This document shows positions 33,908-44,465 of a stretch of 64,000 nucleotides of DNA, in pieces. The notes below the pieces were generated by a model. That model saw only the letters and a list, made by a program, of their open reading frames with translations. It ran no database searches and was not told where the DNA came from. This DNA is from Thereva unica (lineage: Eukaryota > Arthropoda > Insecta > Diptera > Therevidae): assembly GCA_949987705.1 (NCBI GenBank), contig OX465281.1:144136876-144200875 (forward strand), in the 5' to 3' direction. Each line of letters opens with the position of its first letter. The first letter of the stretch is position 1. A program made the position numbers and the translations under genes.

Positions 33908-33997
33908 GCAGCAGGCCGATGGGTGAGTGGGTAGAGCGTCGGATCCTCGGTTTAGCGGAGTTGTGGCGCTTGCAGGTTCGATCCCTGGTCGGGGCAG
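33908..33997 (+). other. tRNA-like module 2
   Basis: The best of the three: A box TGGGTGAGTGGGTAGAGCG and B box GCAGGTTCGATCCCTGG with tRNA spacing and partial acceptor complementarity (GCCGA near the start, TCGG near the end). Most likely a SINE-type tRNA head; a decayed real tRNA is possible. Confidence 0.6.
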
Positions 33998-34074
33998 AAC
34001 GGTTGTTTTCTTTTTCTCTTTTTCTTCTTTCTGAAATAATTTAATGACATATTGGTCAGCCACCGATAGTACTT

Positions 34075-34162
34075 GACATAGCGCAAAGGGCTAAGGAGAA
34101 GTACTCTCGGCTGTGGGCTCTGTGGGGTGCGAGTTCGATCCTTGGGCTCGCGGTGCTATTTT
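34075..34162 (+). other. tRNA-like module 3
   Basis: A box TAGCGCAAAGGGCTAAGG and B box GCGAGTTCGATCCTTGG. Homologous to the single module in A copies 1 and 2. Confidence 0.6.
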
Positions 34163-34439
34163 CTTTCTATATTTCGACAAAATAATTATTTTTTAATTTC
34201 CTCCGGAGAATTTTGTTTCATATTACACAAGTTTGTTGTAAATTTGCTTCCAGAACAAAAGCCGATGAGAACGAAATTATGGCGAAAAAAAAACTCATAA
34301 AACTATTGTAAACTATCCACATGGCGTGGATGAAGTATCAAAGAATTTTATTGTTTACATTTAATTTCCCTGATATCAATGGCAACTTAACTTTTTATAT
34401 GCCTTATATTATCTTGATCTGTATGTGTGTATAGTGTAA

Positions 34440-34720
34440 ACAAATCTTGCAACTTGATTTTGACCCAGTTCCATATAACCGATCAACTGCAAATTTTGCA
34501 CATACGTATAGTTCCCATGACAATACAATCTGCAATCAAATTTTGCAATTGCGCTCCCTCACCCCAGACATGGGTATGAAATGAAAAGTTGTGACAAGTA
34601 GAATACACTTCGCTATGTGGCGTCATTCAAAACCCAAAATGCGGCCGACACAAAATGGCGGCTTACCATTTTCTTTACAACAACGCCCTTGGTATGGGAA
34701 TCAAATGAAAGTGTATGACG
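34440..34720. repeat. Isolated satellite-S-like unit
   Basis: Contains TTGATTTTGACCCAGTTCC, the CACATACGTATAGTT block and two landmark boxes near 34,570 and 34,690 (ATGGGTATGAAATGAAAAG and ATGGGAATCAAATGAAAG). The left border of the gypsy LTR cuts it. Confidence 0.75.
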
Positions 34721-34861
34721 AGTGTGGCTCCTTTATTTTAGAGGAGCTTTTTAAATTAAACACGTTGTTTTATTAATACTTCCACTTAGTAGTTTATTGT
34801 AACTAACAATTATTATTTCATCACAGTTTTTTATTAATTGAATAAATTATATTTGTATAAT

Positions 34862-34923
<62 letters not shown>

Positions 34924-35181
34924 TCACTCGGATTTTTATATCTTTATGCACGCACGATGTCACAGAGAGCCTTTTTTGATAAGAGTGATAAAATCGGAGA
35001 TGCCGGAAATTGGCTATTCCCCGATAGACACGATGCGGGCGGAACGGAACAGAGGACGGTAAGATCACTGAACTTTAAGTTCGGTGATCGATGGAGTGTT
35101 CCGACTGATCGTGTTTATTGTGTGGGAGGCTGTTGTGTGACTTTGCGTAAACTTGGTAATTAAGTTTACGCGGTCACTACA
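34721..35181 (-). repeat. Gypsy-1 3' LTR
   Basis: Read on minus it starts TGTAGTGACCGCGTAAAC after the polypurine tract. It holds a TATA-like AAGATATAAAAATC near 34,930 and A/T-rich sequence to about 34,721. The left limit is approximate because no second LTR is present. A (TA)n run splits it. Confidence 0.65.
34863..34920. repeat. (AT)n microsatellite, about 58 bp
   Basis: Uninterrupted TA dinucleotides inside the gypsy-1 LTR. Confidence 0.97.
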
Positions 35182-35202
35182 TACTCCCCCCCCAGCGTAG
35201 CG

Positions 35203-38200
35203 TTAACGAAATGTTACTGCTTTAGACGGCTTAGCTTCGTTGTCGCGGTCACAACCGAAGGCTGGCTTTAGCCTGTCAATGGATATTGACTTGGTTGTGC
35301 CGTTCAATTTGACGACGAAGTGTTTTCGTAATCGTTTGATTACTTCATATGGGCCCTCGTATGGAGGTTCGAAAGGTTTTCGAACTCTGTCGACACGTAT
35401 GAAAACGTAGTCGGCGTTCTCCAGGGCTTCTGGCACATAGACATCCTTTTGGACGGGTTGCCGAGGATGTATTGCCTTAATGTTCTGCATATGAGAACGA
35501 AGGCGAGAGAGGAATTCTGATTCTGCAATTGGATTCTCATCAGTTGGGATAGAAATCGAATTGGGAAGTCTCAGATTCTGACCGTATACGAGCTTGGCTG
35601 GTGAGCATTGTAAGTCGGTCTTAATTGCAGTGCGTATGCCTAACATGACAAAGGGCAAGTCTTCACTCCAATGAGTAGTGTTGTCCCTTGCCATTAAGGC
35701 TGCTTTTAGTTGCCTGTGGAACCGTTCAACCATCCCGTTTGCTTGCGGGTGGTAGGCGGTGGTCCGGATTCGATGAGTGCCGAGTAATTTGGCAACTTCA
35801 TTGAATAGTTTCGATTCGAACTGCGTACCTTGATCGGTTGTGATCTCGAGTGGTACGCCGAATCGTGGGACAAATTCACTGACGAATTTCTTTGCCACTG
35901 TTGAAGCTGAGATATCCCGAATTGGGTATGCTTCAGGCCATCGCGTGAATCTATCGACTATCGTTAAGATATAAGAGTATCCACGAGATGGGGGTAGGGG
36001 TCCCACTATATCCATATGGATATGGTCAAATCTATTATTTGGGAGTTTGAAAGCTTCCAATGGAGATTTGGTATGCCTTGAAACTTTGGACTTTTGGCAA
36101 CCTGGGCACGATCGAGACCACTCATTGCAGTCTTTATTGATAGATGGCCAGAAGTATTTCTTGGTAACGGCTCGTCTTGTAGCACGAATACCAGGATGAG
36201 AGAGACTATGTTCGGAGTTGAACGCTAGTCTCCGTAAGGAAATGGGTATGTAAGGCCTAGGAATGCCTATACCATTTTCACACCACACCTGATGGGCGGT
36301 GAATGGTATTGGTGTGAGAACTAATTCTACCCGTGAGCCGTTGCTGGGGTGCTCTTGTAGAGACTTCAACTCTGTGTCACCTTGTTGAGCCTGAGCTAGT
36401 GTAGGCAGGTCGAAGGTGACCGAGTCGACGTTGTCGGTTGCTAGTGAGCGCGACAAGTAGTCGGCGACAACGTTTTGTTTACCAGACACATGTCTGATGT
36501 CTGTGGTAAACTGAGAGATTAGACCCAAATGTCTGGTCTGTCGAGGGGATCGTTCGGTCTTTGTGTGAAGGGCGCGAACCAGTGGTTTGTGATCAGTATA
36601 GACCACGAAATTGCGTCCTTCAACGAAATAACGGAAGTGTTTGATCCCTGCATAGATTGCGAGGAGTTCGCGATTGAATGCAGAGTACTTCCGTTCTGTT
36701 GGTGACAGCTTTTTGGAATAAAAAGCTAGAGGTTGCCACCGATGACCGTTGAATTGTTCCAAAAAGCCTCCGATTGCATAATCAGAGGCGTCAGTCGTAA
36801 GACTGTATTTTGCATCCTCGATTGGATGGTTCAGCAGAGTTGCTTCAGCCATCGAGGTTTTCACCTTGAGGAATGCCGCCTGACATTCTGCTGGCCAGTC
36901 AAAAACTTTATTGGCACGTGAGCGGCTGAGAAGGTCTCTCAAATGCTCGTTTATAGGCACCAACTGTTCAGCCAATTTTGGGATAAATCGGTGATAGAAA
37001 TTCACCATTCCCAAAAACTTCTGGATCGATTTGACAGAAGTTGGAGGTGCGAGATCAACGATAGCCTGAACCCGATCGGGGGATGGAAGTATTCCATCCT
37101 TTGTGATGCGGTGGCTTAGAAACTTAATCTCTGTTGCACCAAAAACGCATTTCTCTAGCTTGATGGTTAAACCGAAGCTATCGAGGCGTTTAAAGAGCTC
37201 TTCGAGGTGAACGATATGTTCATCCTCGGTTTTACTGGCGATGAGTATATCGTCCAAGTATACATAAACGAAGTCGAGATCTCTCGTAACTTCATTTATG
37301 AACCTTTGAAAGGTTTGTGCTGCATTCCGTAAGCCGAATGGCATACGTGTAAACTCATATAGGCCGAATGGCGTAATGAGTGCAGTCTTATGCACGTCTT
37401 CTGGGGCGATTGGTATGTGATGGTATGCACGTACCAAGTCAACCTTTGAAAATATTGTGCAGCCGTGAAGATTCACGGAGAAATTCTGTATATGCGGGAT
37501 CGGATATCTATCCGGCACAGTGACAGCATTAAGGCGACGGTAGTCGCCGCATGGCCTCCAATCATGAGAGTCCCGTTTAGGAACCAGATGAAGCGGAGAT
37601 GCTGCGGGGGACGACGAAGGTCGACAAATCCCCAATTGGACCATATGGTCGAATTCTAACTTTGCCACCTTCAGTTTCTCCGGATGGAGTCGCCGAGCGG
37701 TGACAAATGGTAATTGCCCTTTTGTTACAATGTGGTGTTGCACATTGTGTTTAACCGGAAGGTTAAAATTGGGCGGTTTTGTTAACGAAGCGTACTTCGT
37801 TAATAGCTCTTTGTAAATGCCAATAACTCGGCATAGAAATGTTTCGGGGTTGTAGTCGACGGTAGCGCACACGTTAATGCGAAACTTCGTGCGCTTGTCG
37901 ACTAAATGCCGATATTCAAAATCGACGGACAATTTGAACTTCGTTAAGAAGTCCGCCCCGATAATGGCTTTAGTGGTGTCGGCTATAATGAAGTTGTAAA
38001 CATATCGTCGGCGTAAGCCGAGTTCAAGTTCGAGCAACTTAGTGCCGAAAGTTCGGATCAGTGATCCGTTGGCCGCATACAGAAGGACGTTCGGGCTACC
38101 GTTATGGGCCGGGAACGCCTTGGCGGGAACAATTGAAACGTCAGAGCCCGAATCAATCAGAAAGTCCATCCGATTGTTGGTGTCTCTGACGAATAAACGG

Positions 38201-38229
38201 TATGAGCGGCCGGTTATATGCTCGCTCAT
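35203..38229 (-). CDS. Gypsy-1 pol: protease, RT, RNase H, integrase
   Basis: An open frame of 1,008 residues, full length for gypsy pol. The protease is at the start ([14 protein letters not shown], about residue 24). The RT has [14 protein letters not shown] and the catalytic [10 protein letters not shown]. RNase H has [11 protein letters not shown] and [12 protein letters not shown]. The integrase has an HHCC zinc finger (HPGIR ... CPGCQ) and a DDE core ([28 protein letters not shown]). All catalytic residues are visible and no stop interrupts them. Its frame is -1 relative to gag, entered at an A AAA AAC heptamer at the gag stop. It could be a source of enzymes in trans, but the element lacks its 5' half. 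Confidence 0.93.
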   Translation of the reverse strand: MSEHITGRSYRLFVRDTNNRMDFLIDSGSDVSIVPAKAFPAHNGSPNVLLYAANGSLIRTFGTKLLELELGLRRRYVYNFIIADTTKAIIGADFLTKFKLSVDFEYRHLVDKRTKFRINVCATVDYNPETFLCRVIGIYKELLTKYASLTKPPNFNLPVKHNVQHHIVTKGQLPFVTARRLHPEKLKVAKLEFDHMVQLGICRPSSSPAASPLHLVPKRDSHDWRPCGDYRRLNAVTVPDRYPIPHIQNFSVNLHGCTIFSKVDLVRAYHHIPIAPEDVHKTALITPFGLYEFTRMPFGLRNAAQTFQRFINEVTRDLDFVYVYLDDILIASKTEDEHIVHLEELFKRLDSFGLTIKLEKCVFGATEIKFLSHRITKDGILPSPDRVQAIVDLAPPTSVKSIQKFLGMVNFYHRFIPKLAEQLVPINEHLRDLLSRSRANKVFDWPAECQAAFLKVKTSMAEATLLNHPIEDAKYSLTTDASDYAIGGFLEQFNGHRWQPLAFYSKKLSPTERKYSAFNRELLAIYAGIKHFRYFVEGRNFVVYTDHKPLVRALHTKTERSPRQTRHLGLISQFTTDIRHVSGKQNVVADYLSRSLATDNVDSVTFDLPTLAQAQQGDTELKSLQEHPSNGSRVELVLTPIPFTAHQVWCENGIGIPRPYIPISLRRLAFNSEHSLSHPGIRATRRAVTKKYFWPSINKDCNEWSRSCPGCQKSKVSRHTKSPLEAFKLPNNRFDHIHMDIVGPLPPSRGYSYILTIVDRFTRWPEAYPIRDISASTVAKKFVSEFVPRFGVPLEITTDQGTQFESKLFNEVAKLLGTHRIRTTAYHPQANGMVERFHRQLKAALMARDNTTHWSEDLPFVMLGIRTAIKTDLQCSPAKLVYGQNLRLPNSISIPTDENPIAESEFLSRLRSHMQNIKAIHPRQPVQKDVYVPEALENADYVFIRVDRVRKPFEPPYEGPYEVIKRLRKHFVVKLNGTTKSISIDRLKPAFGCDRDNEAKPSKAVTFR

Positions 38230-38256
38230 GTCGACCCCCTGACTCTTTAGTTTTTT
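38202..38256 (-). promoter_or_regulatory. Canonical -1 ribosomal frameshift signal, gag/pol
   Basis: On minus the gag ends CCT AAA AAA AAC TAA, so the slippery heptamer A AAA AAC (38,256-38,250) abuts the stop. A -1 slip there reads CTA AAG AGT CAG GGG GTC GAC into pol. About 20 bases downstream ATGAGCG (38,229) and CGCTCAT (38,208-38,202) can form a 7-bp stem, a possible stimulator, though the spacer is longer than the usual 5-9 bases. Confidence 0.75.
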
Positions 38257-38873
38257 TTAGGGGTGGTGGCCTTTTTCTTCGCCGGTTTGGCTTGGCCACC
38301 ACCGAAACTGCAGGGGGGTTTGCAGGTGCGAGCTTCACTACCGTAACGGTAGTGAAAATAGCACAAGCTTCCCCTGGCTTGGTTGGTCCCTGTTGGCCGA
38401 GTGGCCGAGGGCTGACGGGAGCTGCCCTGTCGGTTGGCAGGTGTTCGGCTCCTTGGGCTGCGCTGGTTTCGGTCAAGTTTGTCCAGCCGGGCCGTCAGCC
38501 TATTGATGGCGCTTTGCAGCGCCTCCAATGTGGGCTCCGAGTTGGTCGGTGCTGCGCTGACGGCGGACGCGTATGAGGCGCCTCCATGTGGAAGCACCTC
38601 CCAAACCTTGTCCGCTATGGCGGCCAGTGCGGGTAACGACTGGTCAGCAGCGGTGGCCAACGCGACCTGGATGGCCTGTGGAAGCCTACGCTCCCACAGG
38701 TTCCGGATCAGGTCGTCGTTGACTGCTGCCGATCCTCCGGCTAGTGCCTTGAGAGCCTGGAGGAACTCAGAAGGTTTTCGGTCTCCAGGCTCTTGCACTG
38801 ACAGCAACTGCTCGAGACGGCGCTTCTCCGAAGTGCCGTACTTCTTCGCAGGTACTGTTTGACTTCCTCGCAT
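38247..38873 (-). pseudogene. Gypsy-1 gag, N-terminally truncated
   Basis: About 208 residues: the C-terminal capsid part (YGTSEKRRLEQLL, GDRKPSEFLQALKAL, NLWERRLPQAIQVALA), a variable Ser/Arg-rich linker, then the CHCC-type CYFHYRYGSEARTCKPPCSF and a Lys-rich tail. A complete gag would have roughly a further 100 or more N-terminal residues. Upstream of 38,873 an in-frame stop follows; a neighbouring frame reads EEVKQYLRR, suggesting a one-base shift before the truncation. Confidence 0.8.
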
Positions 38874-38989
38874 GAGGACTCAGAACAATCTACGGTGCTT
38901 AGCCGCATTGCCGTTACCCGTCGTGGTGCGCTTAGGTAGCTTCCCTAGCGGATGGTACACCTCCTTGTCTCTCTTGGCAGTCTGGGGCC

Positions 38990-39059
38990 AAGTTTTAATG
39001 AATTATTCATCAGAATCTGCCAGATGCTATTACAGCATAACGCCATTGTACCAGTTACA
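38990..39059 (+). repeat. Gypsy-2 5' LTR end
   Basis: The stretch GATGCTATTACAGCATAACG to GTTACA precedes the primer-binding site. About 40 bases of it recur inverted at 62,309-62,348, which supports GTTACA as the LTR end. Confidence 0.65.
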
Positions 39060-39063
39060 TAAA

Positions 39064-39078
39064 TGGCGCCCAACGCGG
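39064..39078 (+). other. Gypsy-2 primer-binding site
   Basis: TGGCGCCCAACGCGG, close to the tRNA-Lys-type site TGGCGCCCAAC of many gypsy elements, four bases after the LTR end. Confidence 0.8.
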
Positions 39079-40255
39079 CTGTTTCAGCCCGTTACAAGTC
39101 CTGTACGGACATGGCAGTTAAATTCTTTCGGTATATTTTACCGCTGGTGCTTGCACGGTCAACTTTCGAATTTTTTTTGTTTGTTTATGGCTCACCACCT
39201 GTACCAAGTGCTCGCTGGGGCTTAGGTATTACCGCGAGGACTTAGTCCTTGTCTTTTTTTCGATTGGTTTCTATCATCATTGTCCAAATTGTGTGTGAAT
39301 TTTTATTTGTTTTTGCTTTTAGGCTGTCCCTCAGCGGTAACTTCTTCGTTTAGGTGTGTCTTCGAACCATGCTTACCTTCACGGCTTGCTAATAAACGTG
39401 TGAGCGTTTAGCCATGCGTGAAGGTGGAGTATGGGTTCTTTTGTCCTGTTTCTTGGTCGGCGACTCTGGTATCAGGCGTGATACCGTCTGCTACTGCGTC
39501 GGTCCAAGAGCAGGATCCTCAATTAATTTTTCCTGGTGGGCCGTGAAGGTGTGACACGGGCTTAATCGTCTTTGGTAACAGACGTTTTACCGTCTGCCAC
39601 TGCGCCCCGTGAACATCCTGAATGTCCATTCAGCTTATCAAATTTTGTTTTTTTCCCTTTTCTTTCTGGTAGTCCATTTTTTTCTCCGTCTGTCCCTCCC
39701 TTCTGATTGAAGTGCCGAGAGGTAGCTCAGCTGTGGTTGGACAGCGGAATCAGTCCAAATTTTTATTTTTTTGTGAAGAAGTTTCCCTTTCGATGTGGTG
39801 AGAGTTCCTTTTCATGTCTTTGTGAGTGTGGACCAGAGATGCTTCCGACGTTGTTGATGACACTTGGTGATGGCTGTGACTCATAGTCATCACCAACTGA
39901 CATCGAGCTCGTTCGCACACGAGATTCCTGAGGGGGATAATTTTGTTTCCATCCTGGAAGATTTTGAAAAACAACAACCACAACTATTTCGCGCGTTAAA
40001 TTTTTTTTTCCTTTTGTGCTTGTAATTGCGTAGAGTACTAATTTTTTTTGAAGCTGTTCAAGTTTTTCCTAAGTATTTACTCCTGATTTTGTTTTACGGG
40101 TTGACATTGCTATTACTAAGGCGGAAGTTGTAAACACGCACGGGCGTATAATTAAGTCGTTGATCAACAGTCGAGGTTACGAAGTTATTAAAACCGACAA
40201 TCCCAATAACTTTGGTTATTTTGGTGTCTTCACTTTGGAAAGATGGAGCTTCGAA
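39079..40255 (+). other. Gypsy-2 long leader, no gene
   Basis: About 1.2 kb between primer site and gag ATG without a plausible ORF. Two imperfect copies of GGTGATACCGTCTGCTACTGCG and GACGTTTTACCGTCTGCCACTGCGCCC at about 39,476 and 39,582 suggest a structured or duplicated leader. Long leaders occur in several gypsy lineages. Confidence 0.55.
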
Positions 40256-41350
40256 ATGGGAAAGTTACCACTTCTGATCGTAGCGGGTGACAGTGACATA
40301 CCAGGCGGATCCCAAGCCGCCCCTGACGATTCCCCGAATGCTGAGGAAAACGCTCCCTCTCTCGAGGAGCAACTTCAAGAGGTGAGACGGGAACGAGATG
40401 CGCTTCTTGCTCAGCACCGTGCGCTGCCGACGCCGCCGACTCCTAGGCCAGAGCTCTTCTTTTCCCCGGCTGAGCCAGCATATCCTGACGGCCGAAGGGA
40501 CTCGTTGTTCGGAACTTATCGCCGCAAGTCCCCAGTTGCATCCTGGAACATCAAGTTCTCCGGTGAGAGCCCTGCGCTGTCGGCGGAGGAGTTTTTGTTC
40601 CGGTTGGAACTGAGGGCAAGCGACGAGGGGGTTAGCCAGTCTGAGGTATGTCGAAATATCTCGGCCTTATTGACAGGCAGAGCTGAAGACTGGTACTGGT
40701 CCCAGTTCCGCCGTCAGGTACGTGACCCCGATTGGGAAGGGCTGAAACTTCACCTCGTCAGACAATTTAGGAGTCGCGAGTCGGACTTTGAGATCATAAA
40801 GCGAATGTTGGAACTGAAACAACATACCAGTTCATACGATGAATACGTCGCACAAATGTTGTCGTTGCATAACCGGATGTCCAATCCAATGCCGGAGACC
40901 GACTTGGTAGACATCATTCTTCAGAATTTGGATGCACCCTTGGGTTCAGTTGTGATAGGGCAACGTTTTACAACTATGCATGAGCTAAGAGAAGTCTGCA
41001 TCCGCGCCGAACGCTGGCAAAAGCAGAAGCGACTGGAACGTAGGCACGATCGGCACGTTCACGAGGTTGAATATTCAGCGACATACCAGACTAACCATGT
41101 GATACCGGACATATCTTCGCAGGGAGTAGACGAGATGACGGCTACGCGTCAGTTTCCGACAAATCCACGACCCCTCCGGTGTTGGAATTGCCAGCAACCG
41201 GGCCATCCATTTATGGACTGCCCATCTGAGACTCGTGGCATGTTCTGCTACAAGTGTGGCAAGCCAGGAGTCGTGACGCCAGTATGCCCTACCTGCCAGG
41301 GAAACCGGAGCCGGGGTGCGAGACCGTGCGGGAGTCCGCGCCCGAGCTAA
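40256..41350 (+). CDS. Gypsy-2 gag
   Basis: A 364-residue frame from the first in-frame ATG at 40,256; an upstream TTG would add 32 residues. A coiled, charged segment (SLEEQLQEVRRERDALLAQH) precedes the capsid (WNIKFSGESPALSAEEFLFRLE, LTGRAEDWYWSQFRR, LVRQFRSRESDFEI). It ends with a CCHC knuckle CWNCQQPGHPFMDC and a second Cys-rich motif (CYKCGKPGVVTPVC). The frame is intact although pol is not. It overlaps the pol frame (-1) by about 100 bases, so a frameshift probably joined them; I could not identify the slip site. Confidence 0.85.
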   Translation: MGKLPLLIVAGDSDIPGGSQAAPDDSPNAEENAPSLEEQLQEVRRERDALLAQHRALPTPPTPRPELFFSPAEPAYPDGRRDSLFGTYRRKSPVASWNIKFSGESPALSAEEFLFRLELRASDEGVSQSEVCRNISALLTGRAEDWYWSQFRRQVRDPDWEGLKLHLVRQFRSRESDFEIIKRMLELKQHTSSYDEYVAQMLSLHNRMSNPMPETDLVDIILQNLDAPLGSVVIGQRFTTMHELREVCIRAERWQKQKRLERRHDRHVHEVEYSATYQTNHVIPDISSQGVDEMTATRQFPTNPRPLRCWNCQQPGHPFMDCPSETRGMFCYKCGKPGVVTPVCPTCQGNRSRGARPCGSPRPS

Positions 41351-42967
41351 GCTCGCCCGTTATCCCTCCTTCCGACAAATCCAATATTACGACTACCATC
41401 AGCGACTTTACGTCAACTGAGACTCTTCCTGTTTTTCCCTCCGAGGAGGTTAGACTTTCATGGATTTCCCGTTGGAAGAGATATATCTCCACTCGTGCCC
41501 GCATCTTTTCGGAGCCACCTTTTGTGGACTCCCTACGTTCCCGGCATACCCCTCCCCAAATTAGGGTACGAGCAAAGGAGAAGCGACACCTTTCGCAGAA
41601 AATTGTTTCTGCAATCATCTCTGACTTGTCAGATAACCGTCCATTTGCTAAGGTCACTGTGTCTAATGAAGAGGTGAAGGGTTTATTGGACAGTGGTGCT
41701 AATGTCAGCTGCCTGGGAAGAGATGCTGAATCCTTTCTAGCCAATCATCCCGAAGTTACCGTCTACACTTTGCACACTTCGGTGCAAACGGCTGACGGGG
41801 CTCCGCAGGAAATTTGCGGTTATATCCGAGTCCCTGTATCCTTTGGAGGAAGAGGAAGAGGTCTCCGCCAGAGACTGTATCTAGGGATCGATTTCTGGAA
41901 TCTTTTCGGCATCGCTCCCCAAGTTGTCTGCGAGTTAACCCCCCCATCCGTGCCTGCTAACATGCACGACTTAACGTCATTGCAAAGCGAACGGTTGGAG
42001 CAGGTCAAGGCCAGGTTTCCCTCTTTCGAAGTCTTAGGACTGGGAAAGACTAACCTGGAGGAACATGTCATTGACACTGGTGACTCAGTTCCCATTAAAC
42101 AGAGGCATTATCCCGTCTCACCCGCTGTACAACAGCTGATGTATGGTGAGTTGGACAGGATGTTGTCGCTGGGGGTGATTGAGCCATCAAATAGTCCCTG
42201 GAATTCTCCAGTGGTATTGGTTCGTAAACCAGGTAAGGTCCGCCTGTGCCTTGACTCTCGCAAGGTCAATAGTGTCACTGTTAAAGACGCCTATCCCCTT
42301 CCACATATTGATGGTCTTCTTGGTCGTCTTCAAGACACTAAGTTCATCACGAGTTTAGACCTTAAAGACGCCTTCTGGCAAATTCCGTTAGAGAAGAAGT
42401 CGCGACAGCTTTCACTGTCCCCAGTCGTCCCCTGTACCAGTTCACAGTCATGCCTTTCGGCTTATGCAATGCCCCACAGCGCATGTGTCGCTTGATGGAT
42501 AAAGCCATCCCGGGTCATTTACGTGAAAACGTTTTTGTTTATCTGGACGACCTGCTCATAGTTTCCCCTGACTTCCCACCTAAAGCTTTTAGATGAAGTT
42601 GCCAGCTGTCTCCGTCGTGCGGGGTTAACACTCAATCTGGCTAAAAGCAAATTCTGCGTGACTGAAGTTAAGTATCTCGGCTTCATAATCGGTGATGGGA
42701 CTTTGAAAACCGATCCTAATAAGGTGACGGCCATCATGGACTTCCCGACTCCGAAGTCTCATAAGCAGACCCGGAGGTTCTTGGGCATGACCGGATGGTA
42801 TCAGCGTTTCCTCCCCAATTATGCCAGCGTGGCTTCTTCAATCACGGATTGTTTGAAGACTAAACCTTTTAGTTGGAATGATGAGGCCCAGCAGTCGTTC
42901 GAGACTTTGAAAAAGCTGATGACTGAAGCTCCCCTTTTAGTCACTCCAGATTTTTCTAAACATTTTT
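41254..42967 (+). pseudogene. Gypsy-2 pol: protease and RT, broken
   Basis: The protease LLDSGANVSCLG is at about 41,685. RT motifs: VIEPSNSPWNSPVVLV and VRLCLDSRKVN (about 42,170-42,270), FITSLDLKDAFWQIPL (42,345). A frameshift near 42,405 puts FTVMPFGLCNAPQRM and the catalytic FVYLDDLLIV (42,530) in another frame. A second one near 42,580 leads to YLGFIIGDGTLKTDP and the connection FLGMTGWYQRFLPNY. It stops at TPDFSKHF where repeat A starts. Clearly non-functional. Confidence 0.88.
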
Positions 42968-43492
42968 AGCTTTTTCAAAAAAAAAAAAGCTTATACAGAG
43001 GCTCTGTCCGTCTGTCCGTCTGTCCATCTGTCCGTCTGAAGCCTACTTTCATTTTTGAAAGTACTGCAGCTACAGACTTGGAAAATATCTCAAAATGTAG
43101 CTCTTGGTCAAAAGACCAAAAACTGAGAAAATGGTCTGGAAATTTCAACTAGAAGTATATTTAAACAACAAAAAAGAGCCTTTAAAGAAAATATTGTGAC
43201 TAATTTTTGTGTTCTAAGGCTTATAACTTCTTAATTATTCATTTTACCACAAAATTTCTAAATAATAAATTGTAGATTATTTAATTCTAAACAAAAAGTG
43301 TCCTTGCAAATTTCCGGTAAGATGTGCCGTTTCGGAGATATAGTGGAAAAACCATTTGCATACGTTTTCCAAGATGGTGGGGGGGTTAGAATCCCGAAAA
43401 CTCAAACTTAAGCTCACACTGACCCCCCCCTACACATCCCAAAAATAAAACCTTGCCCTGCATTTTTGCAATGTTAAAGTACCATTTCCATG

Positions 43493-43570
43493 GACTATAA
43501 AGGGCTAGGGAAAGTCCCTCGTCTGTGGGGCTGCGAGTTCGATCCTTCGGCTCGCGGTGCTTTTTTTTTG
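43493..43570 (+). other. tRNA-like module in repeat A copy 2
   Basis: Same TGCGAGTTCGATCCTTCGGC B-box region as at 23,535-23,612. Confidence 0.6.
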
Positions 43571-44082
43571 TCATAATATTTTTTTTTAATTTCCTTCGGG
43601 GATTTTGTTTCATATGAAGCAAGTTTTTGACATGAATACGTCTCTAAATTTGCTTCCAGAACAAAAACCGATGATAACGAAATAATGGCATATAGTTTTT
43701 ATTTGCTGCTCAAAAACTATTGTTTATATTGAATAAAGAAATATACCATGACGTGGGTGAAAAATCAAAGAATTTTAGTGTTTACATTTGATTTCCTTTT
43801 TTTTAAGCTATGATGATTATATTGTAGTGTTTGTTAAATACTTTGTTAAGTTTTAGATTCAGTCTCACAACTTATAACCTACATAAGCCTTTAACAAAAA
43901 CTTTTCAAGATTAATTATATATAGCGTTGGTCAGTGTGATACTTATGAATCTACATGGCCAAACTAGGGTGTGGTAAGCCGAATTTTTAACAATAAGACA
44001 TGTATGTTTAAGTAAAATAATACACCTAATTCTGTTGTGCAAAGTGCATCACATTAGATTTTCCTCCAATCCAAAGAAAAAT

Positions 44083-44465
44083 AGAAAGTAGAAAGTAGTA
44101 GAAAACGAAGAGTGAAGAAGCTGATCGGTTCGAGTATTTCATCTGGTGAGCTTTCTGTTCTTAGACGTATGAAGTGGATTCGCCTTGGTAAGCTTTTACC
44201 CTCTACTACACCGGCTTCTATAACGAAATTTGCCGCTGAAAAATTTAATGTTGAGGAAGATATGCTTAAATGCTTTCCTCTTATAAAGAAAGAAGGAAAC
44301 ATTTCAAGTTTGAAATTTATTAATTTTAAATTAGGAGTTCCATCAGAACTTTATGCTAAATTCATGAATGCATCTGCCTGGCCATTGGGTCTTGAATTAA
44401 GTTCTTTTGATAATCATCGACCTTCAAAAAACTCCAGTGTTCAGCCACCCATCTTGAATACCTAG
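44083..44465 (+). pseudogene. LINE ORF1 C-terminal part
   Basis: Open from the insertion edge: KKLIGSSISSGELSVLRRMK, then LPSTTPASITKFAAEKFNV, LKCFPLIKKEGNISSLKF and the C-terminal FMNASAWPLG. This arrangement is typical of the esterase-less ORF1 end of Jockey/CR1-like insect LINEs, which binds the element RNA. Truncated at its 5' end by incomplete reverse transcription. ORF2 overlaps or closely follows its stop. Confidence 0.75.

Larger units (their letters stand above)
33433..34385 (+). mobile_element. Repeat A copy 3, with three tRNA-like modules
   Basis: Starts TTTTAGCTTTTTCAAAA and TATACAGAGGCTCTGTCCGT like the other A copies. Its middle differs: the GC-rich portion is replaced by three tRNA-like modules. 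After TTTGTTTCATATTA it again follows A (CTTCCAGAACAAAAGCCGAT, then ATTTAATTTCCCTGATATC) until similarity ends near 34,385. The 3' CTAGT end is missing. Confidence 0.7.
34721..38875 (-). mobile_element. Ty3/gypsy retrotransposon, CsRn1-like, 5' truncated
   Basis: Minus-strand element with 3' LTR, intact pol and most of gag. The 5' gag end, leader and 5' LTR are missing, and a second gypsy abuts it head to head near 38.9-39.0 kb. The gag ends with a C-x3-H-x9-C-x3-C pattern (CYFHYRYG ... CKPPC), known from the CsRn1 branch. A run of eight C on plus (35,184-35,193 region) is the polypurine tract beside the LTR. Confidence 0.88.
38990..42967 (+). mobile_element. Ty3/gypsy retrotransposon 2, decayed, 3' truncated
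   Basis: Plus-strand element: the end of a 5' LTR (to 39,059), primer-binding site, 1.1-kb leader, gag, and pol as far as the RT/connection, where repeat A copy 2 begins at 42,968. The expected RNase H and integrase do not resume after A at 48,660, so the element was truncated before or with that insertion. Its left limit (38,876-38,990) is unresolved. Confidence 0.85.

Noticed and set aside
33908..33997. A functional tRNA gene
   Set aside because: A and B boxes are present but acceptor and anticodon stems do not pair well, and the module sits inside repeat A; a SINE-type origin is likelier.
38434..38862. Plus-strand ORF of 142 residues
   Set aside because: It is the antisense shadow of the gypsy-1 gag, which has recognisable capsid and CHCC motifs on minus.
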